Below, piece by piece: positions 18,210 to 28,090 of a stretch of 64,000 bases of DNA. Position numbers and translations under genes: made by a program. The stretch comes from Paraburkholderia agricolaris (GTDB taxonomy: Bacteria; Pseudomonadota; Gammaproteobacteria; Burkholderiales; Burkholderiaceae): contig NZ_QPER01000001.1 of NCBI RefSeq assembly GCF_009455635.1, positions 3,658,001-3,722,000 of the forward strand. Direction: 5' to 3'. How positions within the stretch are numbered: the first letter of the stretch is position 1; each line of letters starts with the position of its first letter. Below the pieces are notes generated by a model. It did no database searches and had not been told where the DNA came from. It saw nothing but the letters and a program-made list of their open reading frames with translations.

Positions 18210-19526
18210 ATGGCACAAGATCCACTCACCGGCGACGCCGGCTCCACCTACGCACCGCTCACGCCGGTGCCCGACGCGCGCCGCGCGTTCCGCACCGGCG
18301 ATGCTTTCGCGCTCTGGTTCTCGCTCGGCATCGGCCTGCTGGTTGCGCAGGCGGGCGCGCTGCTGGTGCCGGGCTTATCGCTGCCGCATGCGTTGCTGGC
18401 CATCCTGATCGGCAGCGTGATCGGTGTCGTTCTGCTGGCGCTGGCCGGCGTGGTCGGCACGGACACGGGTCTCGCGGCCATGTCGTCGCTGCGGCCGACG
18501 CTCGGCGTGCGCGGTGCCTCGGTGCCTGCCGTGCTGAACGCGGTGCAACTGGTCGGCTGGGGCTCGTTCGAAGTGATCGTGATGCGCGATTCCGCCGATG
18601 CGCTCGCCAAACAGGCCTTCGGTTTCTCGATGCCGCTGATCTGGACCGTGATCTTCGGTTTGCTCGCCACGCTGCTGGCCATTAGCGGCCCACTGTCGTT
18701 CGTGCGCCGGTTTCTGCGCACGTGGGGCATCTGGCTGCTGCTGGCGGGCGCCGCGTGGCTCTCGTGGAATCTGCTTGCCAGGCACGATCTGGCCGCGCTG
18801 ATGCGCCGTCCGGGCACGGGCGAGATGTCGTTCGGCGGCGCCATCGATCTGGTGGTCGCGATGCCGCTCTCGTGGCTGCCGCTGATCGCCGACTACACGC
18901 GCTTCGGCCGACGCCCCGGTGAGACTTTCCGCGGCACGCTGCTCGGTTACGGCATTGCGAATATCTGGTTCTACGCGCTCGGCGCGATCTACGGCCTCGC
19001 GGCAGGCGGTGGCGATGCGCTGCTGACCGGCGCGCTGGCTCAAGCGGGCGGCGGCCTCGCCCTGCTGCTGATCCTGATCGACGAAGTCGACAACGCATTC
19101 GCCGATATCCACTCGGCAGCGGTCTCGACCGGCACGTTCTGGACGCGCGGCAGCGTGCCGCTGTTGTCGGCGGCATTCGGCGCGCTGTGCACGGCGATCG
19201 CCCTGCTCGTGCCGATGGCGAAGTATCAGAACTTCCTGCTGCTGATCGGCTCCGTATTCGCACCGCTGTTCGGCGTGATGCTGGTGGATCACTTCATCGT
19301 ACGCAAGCGTCGCATTGAAGCCGCTGCGCTCGGCGACGTGCGCGGCCGCTATGGCTTCTCCGGTGGCTGGCATCTGAGCGCGTTCGCAGCGTGGGCGATC
19401 GGGATCGTGTCGTATCAGGTAATCAACCAATGGCTGCCGAACCTGGGTGCGACCTTGCCCTCGCTGGCGATCGGCGCGGTGTGTTATCTGGCGCTGGTAT
19501 CGGCTCGGAAAACTGCTTACGCCTGA
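18210..19526 (+). CDS. NCS1-family nucleobase permease (CytX/CodB-like)
   Basis: This 438-residue inner-membrane protein has about 12 hydrophobic segments and belongs to the NCS1 purine/pyrimidine/vitamin permeases. Family signs include GSVIGVVLLALAGVVGTDTGL near residues 68-90, LVGWGSFEVIVM and the block SWLPLIADYTRFGR (about 228-241), which most resembles CytX-like hydroxymethylpyrimidine or cytosine transporters. No TPP riboswitch boxes are visible upstream. No thiamine gene is nearby, so substrate is open. The gene is convergent with the ureohydrolase gene, sharing a bidirectional terminator. The upstream inverted-motif array may control it. Confidence 0.8.
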   Translation: MAQDPLTGDAGSTYAPLTPVPDARRAFRTGDAFALWFSLGIGLLVAQAGALLVPGLSLPHALLAILIGSVIGVVLLALAGVVGTDTGLAAMSSLRPTLGVRGASVPAVLNAVQLVGWGSFEVIVMRDSADALAKQAFGFSMPLIWTVIFGLLATLLAISGPLSFVRRFLRTWGIWLLLAGAAWLSWNLLARHDLAALMRRPGTGEMSFGGAIDLVVAMPLSWLPLIADYTRFGRRPGETFRGTLLGYGIANIWFYALGAIYGLAAGGGDALLTGALAQAGGGLALLLILIDEVDNAFADIHSAAVSTGTFWTRGSVPLLSAAFGALCTAIALLVPMAKYQNFLLLIGSVFAPLFGVMLVDHFIVRKRRIEAAALGDVRGRYGFSGGWHLSAFAAWAIGIVSYQVINQWLPNLGATLPSLAIGAVCYLALVSARKTAYA

Positions 19527-19552
19527 GTCTCGCAAGTATCCGCGCAATACGG

Positions 19553-19578
19553 AAAAGGCCTGCAAATGCAGGCCTTTT
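19553..19578. terminator. Bidirectional terminator
   Basis: A perfect palindrome AAAAGGCCTGCA-AA-TGCAGGCCTTTT lies between the convergent permease and ureohydrolase genes and provides a U-run in both directions. Confidence 0.9.
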
Positions 19579-19620
19579 CTACTTGGGCACGGTCAGCACC
19601 CGATCAGTGCGACCCGCGAT

Positions 19621-20610
19621 TCATCGCTTCGACGCCCGATACTCGACGCCCGGCAGCACGCACAGCAATTCGAAGGCGAGATTCGCGCCGAGCAGCGCGG
19701 TCGTGCCAAACGGATCGTACGGCGGCGCCACCTCAACCAGATCGCAGCCGACGATATTCAACCCGTGCGAGCCGCGGATGATCTCCAACGCCTGCGGCAC
19801 CGTCAAACCGGCGATTTCCGGCGTGCCCGTACCCGGCGCGAACGCCGGATCGATACCATCGATATCGAAGGTGATGTACACCGGACCATCGCCCATGCGT
19901 TCACGCACACGCGCCATCAGCGGGACCAGCGACTGGTTCCAGCACGCCTCGGCCTGCACCACTTCAAAGCCCTGGTCGCGGCACCAGTCGAAATCTTCCG
20001 CCGCGTAGCCCGTGCCGCGCAGACCGATCTGCACAACGCGGTCGCAGTCGAGCAGGCCTTCTTCCACCGCGCGGCGGAACGGCGTGCCGTGCGCGATTTT
20101 CTCGCCCATCATCGTGTCGTTGACGTCCGCATGCGCGTCGACGTGAATCAGACCGACCTTGCCGTGTTTGCGATGAATCGCGCGCAGGATCGGCAACGCG
20201 ATCGTGTGGTCGCCGCCCAGCGTGATCGGCTTGCAGTTGTGCTGGAGGATTTCGTCGTAGGCAGTCTCAATGCGCTTGATCGAATCGTGCAGGTTGTACG
20301 GATTGATCGCGACGTCGCCGAGATCGGCCACGCGCAGCGAATCGAACGGCGCGGCGCGCGTCGCCATGTTGTACGGACGCAGCAGCACGGATTCGCTGCG
20401 GATCTGGCGCGGCCCGAAGCGCGCGCCGGTGCGGTTCGAGGTGCCGAGATCGAATGGCACGCCGACAAAGCAGGCGTCGAACCCTTCGGCCGAACCGACG
20501 TTCGGCAGCCGCATCATCGTGGCAATGCCGCCGCAACGGGGCATGGCGTTGCCGGACAGCGGCTGCGGCCGTTCACCGGCCTCGGGAGAAATGAAGGAGG
20601 AAGTATTCAT
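19621..20610 (-). CDS. speB: Agmatinase-family ureohydrolase (agmatinase or guanidinobutyrase)
   Basis: This 329-residue enzyme hydrolyses a guanidino compound to urea and an amine with two Mn ions. Ligands are all present: His135 in GGDH, Asp158, His160 and Asp162 in HVDAHAD, and Asp249 and Asp251 in DIDGIDP. The blocks HVDAHADVNDTM and GEKIAHGTPFRRAVEEGLL look to me more like the guanidinobutyrase/guanidinopropionase branch than E. coli SpeB, so the symbol is provisional. The start MNTSSFISPE is preferred to an upstream frame. A divergent LysR gene lies 170 bp away and is the likely regulator. Confidence 0.88.
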   Translation of the reverse strand: MNTSSFISPEAGERPQPLSGNAMPRCGGIATMMRLPNVGSAEGFDACFVGVPFDLGTSNRTGARFGPRQIRSESVLLRPYNMATRAAPFDSLRVADLGDVAINPYNLHDSIKRIETAYDEILQHNCKPITLGGDHTIALPILRAIHRKHGKVGLIHVDAHADVNDTMMGEKIAHGTPFRRAVEEGLLDCDRVVQIGLRGTGYAAEDFDWCRDQGFEVVQAEACWNQSLVPLMARVRERMGDGPVYITFDIDGIDPAFAPGTGTPEIAGLTVPQALEIIRGSHGLNIVGCDLVEVAPPYDPFGTTALLGANLAFELLCVLPGVEYRASKR

Positions 20611-20780
20611 CGTGTCTCGGCAATGAAAAGGGAGCAATGAGCAAATCTGTGCAACCGGCCGAGGGATCAATACGAAAAGCGCACCTCGCCGGGCGAATCT
20701 CGATTCTTGAGCACTTTCACGCAAGTTAAAATACCAACAGAATAAACTTCACATTGATTCGTAGCGATGTATCCTGACGT

Positions 20781-21701
20781 ATGTTCTCTCAACTCACCGA
20801 CCTCGACCTGCGGCTGATCCGCGTTTTCCTCGCCATCGTCGACGCCGGCGGCGTCTCGCCGGCCCAAGCCACGCTGAATGTCGGCCAGTCGACCATCAGC
20901 ACGCAACTCGCCACGCTGGAAACACGCCTCGGCTACCGTCTGTGCGAGCGCGGCCGCGGCGGCTTCAGCCTGACCGCGCGCGGCGAGCAATTTATCGATG
21001 CGGCTCGTGCGCTGCTATCCGCTGTCGATACCTTCGGCATGCAGGCGCGCAACGTCGGCCGCAAGCTGGTCGGCACGCTCGATATCGGCATGATCGGCCA
21101 CACGCCGGTGTCGGCAAGCGCGCGTATCAGCGACGCGATCGGACGGTTTCGGGCGCGTGATCAGTCGGTTCGATTTTCGATTCTGGTGCGCTCGCCGGGC
21201 GAACTCGAGGAACTGCTGCTGAATGGCCGGATTCAGGTCGGCATCGGCTATTTCTGGCACCGTGTGCCGTCGCTCGAGTACACCGAGGTGTTCGCCGAAG
21301 ATCAGTTCGCCTATTGCGCCAAGGGGCATCCGCTGTTCGCTTCAGCCGGCGAGGTGCCGCCCGCCGACGCCGCGGCTCACGAATGGGCGTGGCGCAGCTA
21401 TCCGCTCCCCGAAGCTGAAAGTTCGACCACGCCGCAAAACGTAACCGCCGTCGCCGACAACATGGAAGCGGTCGCGATGCTGGTGCTCTCAGGGCATCAT
21501 CTCGGCTATTTGCCGGGACATTTCGCGGCGCCGTTCGTCAAACAGGGCTTGCTGGCCGCGTTGAATCCCGCACAGATGCGATATCGTGTGGCGTTCCATA
21601 TGGTCACGCGCGCGCGGCAGCATCGAACGGATATCGTTGAAGCGTTTATCGACGATATGAAATCCGCGCATCCGGCGCAGGTGTTGGAAGTGGATGAGTA
21701 A
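20781..21701 (+). CDS. LysR-family transcriptional regulator
   Basis: This 306-residue regulator has the N-terminal winged HTH (about residues 6-65; AQATLNVGQSTISTQLATLETRLGYRLCERGRGGFSLT) and a C-terminal effector-binding domain (about 90-295). It is divergent from the ureohydrolase gene, and LysR proteins typically control the divergent neighbour. The 170-bp gap contains AT-rich sequence around 20725-20770 where such a site would lie. It may therefore sense the guanidino substrate or product, which is an inference. A terminator follows at 21732. Confidence 0.88.
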   Translation: MFSQLTDLDLRLIRVFLAIVDAGGVSPAQATLNVGQSTISTQLATLETRLGYRLCERGRGGFSLTARGEQFIDAARALLSAVDTFGMQARNVGRKLVGTLDIGMIGHTPVSASARISDAIGRFRARDQSVRFSILVRSPGELEELLLNGRIQVGIGYFWHRVPSLEYTEVFAEDQFAYCAKGHPLFASAGEVPPADAAAHEWAWRSYPLPEAESSTTPQNVTAVADNMEAVAMLVLSGHHLGYLPGHFAAPFVKQGLLAALNPAQMRYRVAFHMVTRARQHRTDIVEAFIDDMKSAHPAQVLEVDE

Positions 21702-21731
21702 GCGGTTCGGCGTCGCACGTGCCGCCAAAAG

Positions 21732-21763
21732 AAAAGCCGCGCAATTGAAGCGCGGCTTTTTCC
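21732..21763. terminator. Bidirectional terminator
   Basis: AAAAGCCGCGC and its inverse GCGCGGCTTTTT with a short loop lie between the convergent LysR and lolA genes. Confidence 0.9.
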
Positions 21764-21787
21764 CTTTCGTAGGCAAACCGAAGCGGT

Positions 21788-22516
21788 TTAACCGTTGATC
21801 ACGTCCGCGCCCTTCGGCACCGTGAACTTGAATGCATCGACCGGCAGCGGCGGATTCTTCTGAATGTTCGAGAAGGTCAGCAGTGTCACATTGCCGAACA
21901 CATCGTGCAGTTCCATCGCCTCAAGATTGCCGTCCTTGAAGCCTATGCCGACGCGCTGAAACTGCGTGTCTTTCGCCTTGGGCGTCAACTCGAGCCAGTC
22001 GATGCCGGCCTTCACGCCCGCATCGCGCAGCGTGAAATTCTTGTCCAGATCGTTGCTGCCAAACAGAATCGCGGCGGGGCTCGCGCCGAGTGCGCCGCCA
22101 AGGCTGCGCACCGTCACCTGATTCAGGTCCTTGTCGTACACATAGAGCTTGTCGCCATCGGCTTGCAGCAATTGCGCATAAGGTTTCTCGTATTGCCAGA
22201 TGAACTTGCCGGGACGCGCGAAAGTGAACGTGCCGCTAGACGTGCCGGTCTTGCCCGCTGTGGACAGTACGCCGCTCGCACCCTGCGCCTTGCTCGGCGC
22301 GCGCACTTCCTGCTGCACAAAGGTACCGCGCGCGGAATGCACCTGCGCGACGAACGCCTTCAGTTGCTCGGTGCCGCTCGCGAATGCCTGCGACGCAACG
22401 AGCACCGACGCGCCAATCGCCACGCTGCCGACGCCACGTACGATCGTGCGCGCGAGTTGGCTGAAACGGCCCGGTTGAGCACTCTGTCGAGCGTGCTGCT
22501 GCGCGAATAGTTGCAT
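21788..22516 (-). CDS. lolA: Outer-membrane lipoprotein carrier protein LolA
   Basis: LolA ferries lipoproteins across the periplasm from LolCDE to LolB. The 242-residue precursor has an extended N-terminal signal region (a polar stretch, then the hydrophobic run [22 protein letters not shown] ending near residue 46). It is followed by the LolA fold ([55 protein letters not shown]). The start at 22514-22516 is chosen because it immediately precedes the signal; the longer frame adds 43 Arg-rich residues. It is downstream of ftsK, as in many betaproteobacteria. Confidence 0.94.
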   Translation of the reverse strand: MQLFAQQHARQSAQPGRFSQLARTIVRGVGSVAIGASVLVASQAFASGTEQLKAFVAQVHSARGTFVQQEVRAPSKAQGASGVLSTAGKTGTSSGTFTFARPGKFIWQYEKPYAQLLQADGDKLYVYDKDLNQVTVRSLGGALGASPAAILFGSNDLDKNFTLRDAGVKAGIDWLELTPKAKDTQFQRVGIGFKDGNLEAMELHDVFGNVTLLTFSNIQKNPPLPVDAFKFTVPKGADVING

Positions 22517-22668
22517 GGTGTTTTTCTCCCTTGATTGAATTTGTCGAGCGGTCATGGCGGCGGGCGTTAATTGCCGCGTCCGCCTGATCGTGGCGGCTGG
22601 CTTGCGCCGCGCCGCCGAGGGACGAACCCTCAGCCTTGAGGTCATAGCTTAAGCAAGAAGCCTTAAAC

Positions 22669-22707
22669 AGGACTTACGAGCAGGACTTATGAGCAGGACC
22701 TATGAGC
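22669..22707. repeat. Three 13-bp tandem repeats
   Basis: Three copies of AGGACTTAYGAGC (third copy with CC for CT) stand head to tail in the ftsK-lolA gap. Function unknown; too few and too close for CRISPR. Confidence 0.8.
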
Positions 22708-22761
22708 AGCACCGATACGCGGGTCTCGTGGCTGATTCGCCGCAATAGCCTTATGAACCGG

Positions 22762-25074
22762 CTATTCCGCTTCCCGTGCCGGCGCCAGAATCTCGCGATT
22801 ACCATTCGACGACATTGCCGACACCACACCCGAGTTCTCCATCTGCTCGAGCAGGCGCGCCGCGCGGTTATAGCCGATGCGCAGATGCCGCTGCACCAGC
22901 GAGATCGACGCGCGGCGGTTCTTGAGCACCACGTCGACCGCCTGGTCGTATAACGGGTCGGCCTCGCCATCGCCCGAGCCGCCGCCGGCACCCGCCGAGC
23001 CTTCGTCGCCCTCGCCCGTCACGCCGCCTTCGAGAATGCCCTCGATATAGTTCGGTTCGCCCTGCTCCTTGAGCTTGTCGACCACGCGGTGCACTTCTTC
23101 GTCCGACACGAACGCACCGTGCACGCGTACCGGCAAACCGCTGCCCGGCGGCAGGTACAACATGTCGCCCATGCCGAGCAGCGATTCCGCGCCCTGCTGG
23201 TCGAGAATCGTGCGCGAGTCGATCTTCGACGACACCTGGAACGCCATGCGCGTCGGCACGTTGGCCTTGATCAGGCCGGTAATCACGTCGACCGACGGGC
23301 GCTGCGTTGCCAGAATCAGATGGATGCCCGCCGCGCGTGCCTTCTGCGCAATCCGCGCGATCAGTTCCTCGACCTTCTTGCCGACCACCATCATCAGGTC
23401 GGCCAATTCGTCGATCACGACCACGATGTTCGGCAAACGCGTTAGCGGTTCCGGATCGTCCGGCGTCAAGCTGAACGGATTCGGCAGCTTCTCTTCGCGC
23501 TTCGTGGCTTCGTCGATCTTGTTGTTGTAGCCGGCGAGGTTACGCACGCCGAGCTTGCTCATCAGCTTGTAGCGGCGCTCCATTTCAGCCACCGCCCAAT
23601 TCAGCGCGTGACCCGCCTGGCGCATATCCGTGACCACCGGACACAGCAGATGCGGAATGCCCTCGTAGACGCTCATTTCGAGCATCTTCGGATCGATCAG
23701 GATCATACGGACCTGCTCGGCGCTCGCCTTGTAGAGCAGCGACAGGATCATCGCGTTGATGCCCACCGACTTGCCCGAGCCGGTGGTACCGGCCACCAGC
23801 AAGTGCGGCATTTTCGCGAGGTCGGCGCACACTGGCTTGCCGCCGATGTCCTTGCCGAGGCCCATGGTGAGCGGCGAAGCCGCGTCCGCATAAACAGCCG
23901 AGCCGAGAATCTCCGAGAGACTCACGGTCTGACGGCGCTGGTTCGGCAACTCCAGCGCCATGAAATTCTTACCCGGAATCGTCTCGACCACGCGAATCGA
24001 GACCAGCGACAGCGAACGCGCCAGGTCCTTCGCCAGACCGACGATCTGACTGCCCTTCACGCCGGTGGCCGGCTCGATTTCGTAACGCGTGACGACCGGA
24101 CCCGGATACGCGGCAACCACGCTCACTTCGACGCCGAAGTCCTTGAGCTTTTTCTCGATCAGACGCGAGGTGAATTCCAGCGTGTCGGCGGAGATGGTTT
24201 CCTGCGCGACCGGCGCCGCGTCGAGCAGCGAGATGGGCGGCAAGGTGGAATCGCCCGGCAGGTCGGTGAACAGCGGCACTTGCCGCTCTTTCTCGACGCG
24301 CTCCGATTTGGCGGGTGTCACGACCGGCGGCACGATCATGACCGGCTCGTGCTCCTCGATCCGCACACGGCCCTTTTCGACCTTGCCTTCGCGCTTCACC
24401 GCGGCGGCTTCGCCCAGTTTCCGGTCGCGGCCGGCCTCGCGGCGCAGCTTGGCGAACGTGACAGCCGAGATGATCGATTCGCCGACCTTTTCCGACACCG
24501 ACAGCCACGAGAACCGGAAATACAGCGACAAGCCGATGCCGAGCACGACCAGCAGCGCCAAGGTGCCGCCCGTGAAGCCCAGCGCATGCGAGATACCGCG
24601 CGCGACCGCTTCGCCGACCACGCCGCCCGGCGCACGCGGCAGTTGCACTTTCAGCGACCACATGCGCAAAGCTTCGATACCGTCGCACGCAAGCAACACC
24701 AGCATGAATGCGAAGGCGTCCGCAAGCCAGCCGGCATCGCGCGGCGCGTCTTCCTGCAGTTCCTCGTGACGGGTGATACGGCGGTAATTGGCGGAGATAT
24801 GGCGGCCGAGCAGCACGATCCACCAGTAGGCGGACAGCCCAAACAGCAGCAGCAGGATGTCGGACGTCCATGCGCCGACGCGGCCCGCCCAGTTGGCGAT
24901 ATGGTCGACCTGCGCGGCGTGCGTCCAGCTCGGATCGTGCCGGCTGTAGCTGACGAGCGCCATGAGCAGGAACACGCCGAGCGCGACCTGCAAGATCCAG
25001 CGGATTTCGGTGAAAAGGCGCGACATGCGGTGCGGCAATGCCTGCGCGCTCGCGGAATAGGGAGCTTTTGCCAT
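22762..25074 (-). CDS. ftsK: DNA translocase FtsK/SpoIIIE
   Basis: FtsK is a septal DNA pump that clears and aligns the chromosome terminus at division. The 770-residue protein has about four membrane helices in the first 190 residues, a short linker (about 200-270), the alpha/beta motor (Walker A GTTGSGKS at 429-436; [20 protein letters not shown] and [14 protein letters not shown] further on) and the C-terminal gamma winged helix (about 708-770; [20 protein letters not shown]) that reads KOPS sites. The linker is much shorter than in E. coli, as in other betaproteobacterial homologues. It diverges from trxB. Confidence 0.97.
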   Translation of the reverse strand: MAKAPYSASAQALPHRMSRLFTEIRWILQVALGVFLLMALVSYSRHDPSWTHAAQVDHIANWAGRVGAWTSDILLLLFGLSAYWWIVLLGRHISANYRRITRHEELQEDAPRDAGWLADAFAFMLVLLACDGIEALRMWSLKVQLPRAPGGVVGEAVARGISHALGFTGGTLALLVVLGIGLSLYFRFSWLSVSEKVGESIISAVTFAKLRREAGRDRKLGEAAAVKREGKVEKGRVRIEEHEPVMIVPPVVTPAKSERVEKERQVPLFTDLPGDSTLPPISLLDAAPVAQETISADTLEFTSRLIEKKLKDFGVEVSVVAAYPGPVVTRYEIEPATGVKGSQIVGLAKDLARSLSLVSIRVVETIPGKNFMALELPNQRRQTVSLSEILGSAVYADAASPLTMGLGKDIGGKPVCADLAKMPHLLVAGTTGSGKSVGINAMILSLLYKASAEQVRMILIDPKMLEMSVYEGIPHLLCPVVTDMRQAGHALNWAVAEMERRYKLMSKLGVRNLAGYNNKIDEATKREEKLPNPFSLTPDDPEPLTRLPNIVVVIDELADLMMVVGKKVEELIARIAQKARAAGIHLILATQRPSVDVITGLIKANVPTRMAFQVSSKIDSRTILDQQGAESLLGMGDMLYLPPGSGLPVRVHGAFVSDEEVHRVVDKLKEQGEPNYIEGILEGGVTGEGDEGSAGAGGGSGDGEADPLYDQAVDVVLKNRRASISLVQRHLRIGYNRAARLLEQMENSGVVSAMSSNGNREILAPAREAE

Positions 25075-26408
<1,334 letters not shown>

Positions 26409-26495
26409 TCATCGGGTAAAGCCTCCCGCGAATCTGCGAGGATAAGCGCGACGGTAAAATGGTGGCTGGGTATGACCCGGCCACCTGCTTGACAG

Positions 26496-26528
26496 AAGGC
26501 CGCGGCGGGTAAGCCGGCGGCCTTTTTT
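26496..26528 (+). terminator. Terminator of trxB
   Basis: The stem GGCCGC-GGC / GCC-GCGGCC (loop near GGGTAA) followed by TTTTTT lies about 90 bp after the trxB stop codon. Confidence 0.88.
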
Positions 26529-26588
26529 GCGTCCTGACGCGTGTCATCTGCGTCGCGTGATCGATCTACTTCTCTGTGTATTACCCCT

Positions 26589-27347
26589 ATGCCGAAGAAT
26601 CAGCCCCACCCCAGCGAACCGAAGCGCGCCCGTGCGGTTGCCCGGCCCGCGCCCGAGGCGGCCGCACCCGCCGCCAAACCGAAGATCGAGCCGGCCGCGG
26701 GTCTCGCCGGCCTCGGCGCGTTGCGCGACGCGTTAAAGGGCGACACGCAACAGCGTGAACGCGAGCGTACGGCAGCCGTAGCGGCGCAGCGTGAAGCCGC
26801 GGCGGACGCCGATCTGTTTCGCCGCGAGATCGGCGCGGTTGCGCCGCTGGCGGTTCCGCCACGCGCCAGCTTGCCGCGCAATCCGCCATCGCCGCTGCCG
26901 GTGCAAACCCGGCTCGACGAAGAAGCCGTACTGCACGAAGCAATCTCCGACGAGTTCGATCCCGAGATCCTGCTCGACACCGACGAAACGCTCTCCTATT
27001 GCCGGCCCGGCATCAGTCAGGAAGTCGTGCGAAAACTGCGGCGTGGCGACTGGATCGTGCAGGCGCAAATCGATCTGCACGGCATGCGTCGCGAGGAAGC
27101 GCGCGAGGCGCTGGCCGAGTTCATTCGCGAATCGGTGAAACGTGGCCTGCGGTGTTTGCGCGTGATTCATGGCAAGGGCCTTGGGTCGATCGGTAAAGAA
27201 CCCGTGCTGAAAGGCAAAGTACGCGCGTGGCTCGTGCAGAAGTCCGAGGTCATCGCTTTTTGTCAGGCACGTCCGCATGACGGCGGCGCCGGTGCAGTGG
27301 TCGTGCTGTTGCAGCCGGGCGCAACGCCGGCTCAGCCCAAGTCCTGA
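26589..27347 (+). CDS. Smr-domain (MutS2-C-like) protein
   Basis: This 252-residue protein has an Ala/Pro/Arg-rich N-terminal half and a C-terminal Smr domain (about residues 155-250). The Smr marks are the IDLHGMRREEAREAL block with the LDLHG-type motif and the HGKGLGS loop followed by GKVRAWL. Smr domains nick branched DNA or cleave RNA. Stand-alone proteobacterial members resemble SmrA/SmrB, the latter rescuing collided ribosomes; which type this is cannot be told. The start at 26589 gives MPKNQPHPSEPKRARA. It is followed after 10 bp by the TRIC-type gene, probably in one operon. Confidence 0.85.
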   Translation: MPKNQPHPSEPKRARAVARPAPEAAAPAAKPKIEPAAGLAGLGALRDALKGDTQQRERERTAAVAAQREAAADADLFRREIGAVAPLAVPPRASLPRNPPSPLPVQTRLDEEAVLHEAISDEFDPEILLDTDETLSYCRPGISQEVVRKLRRGDWIVQAQIDLHGMRREEAREALAEFIRESVKRGLRCLRVIHGKGLGSIGKEPVLKGKVRAWLVQKSEVIAFCQARPHDGGAGAVVVLLQPGATPAQPKS

Positions 27348-27348
27348 C

Positions 27349-27352
27349 GGAG
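27349..27352 (+). promoter_or_regulatory. Ribosome-binding site deciding the GTG start of the TRIC-type gene
   Basis: GGAG lies 5 bases ahead of the GTG at 27358, supporting that codon over an ATG 12 codons downstream. Confidence 0.6.
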
Positions 27353-27357
27353 TCCCG

Positions 27358-27981
27358 GTGATCCATCCGAGACTGACGCTGGCGCTGGCCGTCATGGAAG
27401 CGCTGGCTATTTTCGCGTACGCGATCTCCGGGTTTATCGAAGCCCGAACCCGGCGGCTCGACGCGGTGGGGACCTTCCTCGTGGCGATCGCGACAGCCTT
27501 CGGCGGCGGCACCCTGCGCGACGTGCTGCTGGAGCGGCGGCCCTTCTACTGGGTCGAGCATCAGGGCTATCTGATCGCAATCTTCGTGATGTCGCTGTTC
27601 GCGCCGACGCTGCTGAAAATGACGTCACGCCTGCTTTCCGAGCGGGTTTTGCTGGTGGCCGATGCGGTGGGGCTGGGTTTGTTCAGCGTGGCCGGTACAT
27701 CGATCGCACACGACGCGCAGATGCCGTGGTTCACGTCGGTCATGATGGGTGTGTTGACGGGCGTATTCGGCGGCGTAATCCGCGACGTGCTGTGCAACGA
27801 GGTGCCGCTGATCCTGCGCGATTCGCGGCCCTACGCGACATGCGCGTTTATCGGGTGCTGGCTGTACGTGCTGCTGGACTACATGAACGTCGATACGGTC
27901 TATAGCGTATTGGGCGCCACCGCCTTCATCCTGCTCGCGAGACTGGTGACGTTCAGGTTCAACGTCCGTCTGCCTCACTAG
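27358..27981 (+). CDS. TRIC-like (UPF0126/YicG) membrane protein
   Basis: This 207-residue inner-membrane protein has about seven hydrophobic helices arranged as two repeats. Each repeat carries a family glycine motif: AIATAFGGGTLRDVLL near residue 45 and GVLTGVFGGVIRDVLCNEVPL near residue 130. Prokaryotic homologues form trimeric cation (K+) channels; older annotations call it UPF0126 or YicG. The GTG start is chosen from its GGAG site and because it keeps the first helix whole. It lies 10 bp after the Smr gene and is followed by a terminator. Confidence 0.85.
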   Translation: MIHPRLTLALAVMEALAIFAYAISGFIEARTRRLDAVGTFLVAIATAFGGGTLRDVLLERRPFYWVEHQGYLIAIFVMSLFAPTLLKMTSRLLSERVLLVADAVGLGLFSVAGTSIAHDAQMPWFTSVMMGVLTGVFGGVIRDVLCNEVPLILRDSRPYATCAFIGCWLYVLLDYMNVDTVYSVLGATAFILLARLVTFRFNVRLPH

Positions 27982-28036
27982 GTTTGCTTCACTGCATTTG
28001 CTTCATTACACCTGCGTCAAATAAGCCCGCTTCAAA

Positions 28037-28075
28037 AAAAACGCGCGCCGCCTGAAACCAGGTGGCGCGCGTTTT
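28037..28075. terminator. Bidirectional terminator
   Basis: AAAACGCGCGCC and GGCGCGCGTTTT, with an inner CCTG-AAA-CCAGG stem, separate the convergent TRIC-type and fliD genes. Confidence 0.92.
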
Positions 28076-28090
28076 GATCTGGCAGCAGCC

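Noticed and set aside
18090..18210. TPP or guanidine riboswitch ahead of the permease
   Set aside because: None of the conserved boxes (for TPP, CTGAGA and the second conserved core; for guanidine, the ACGR loops) is present; the structure is a repeat array.
22669..22707. CRISPR array
   Set aside because: Units are contiguous 13-mers without spacers and there are no cas genes.
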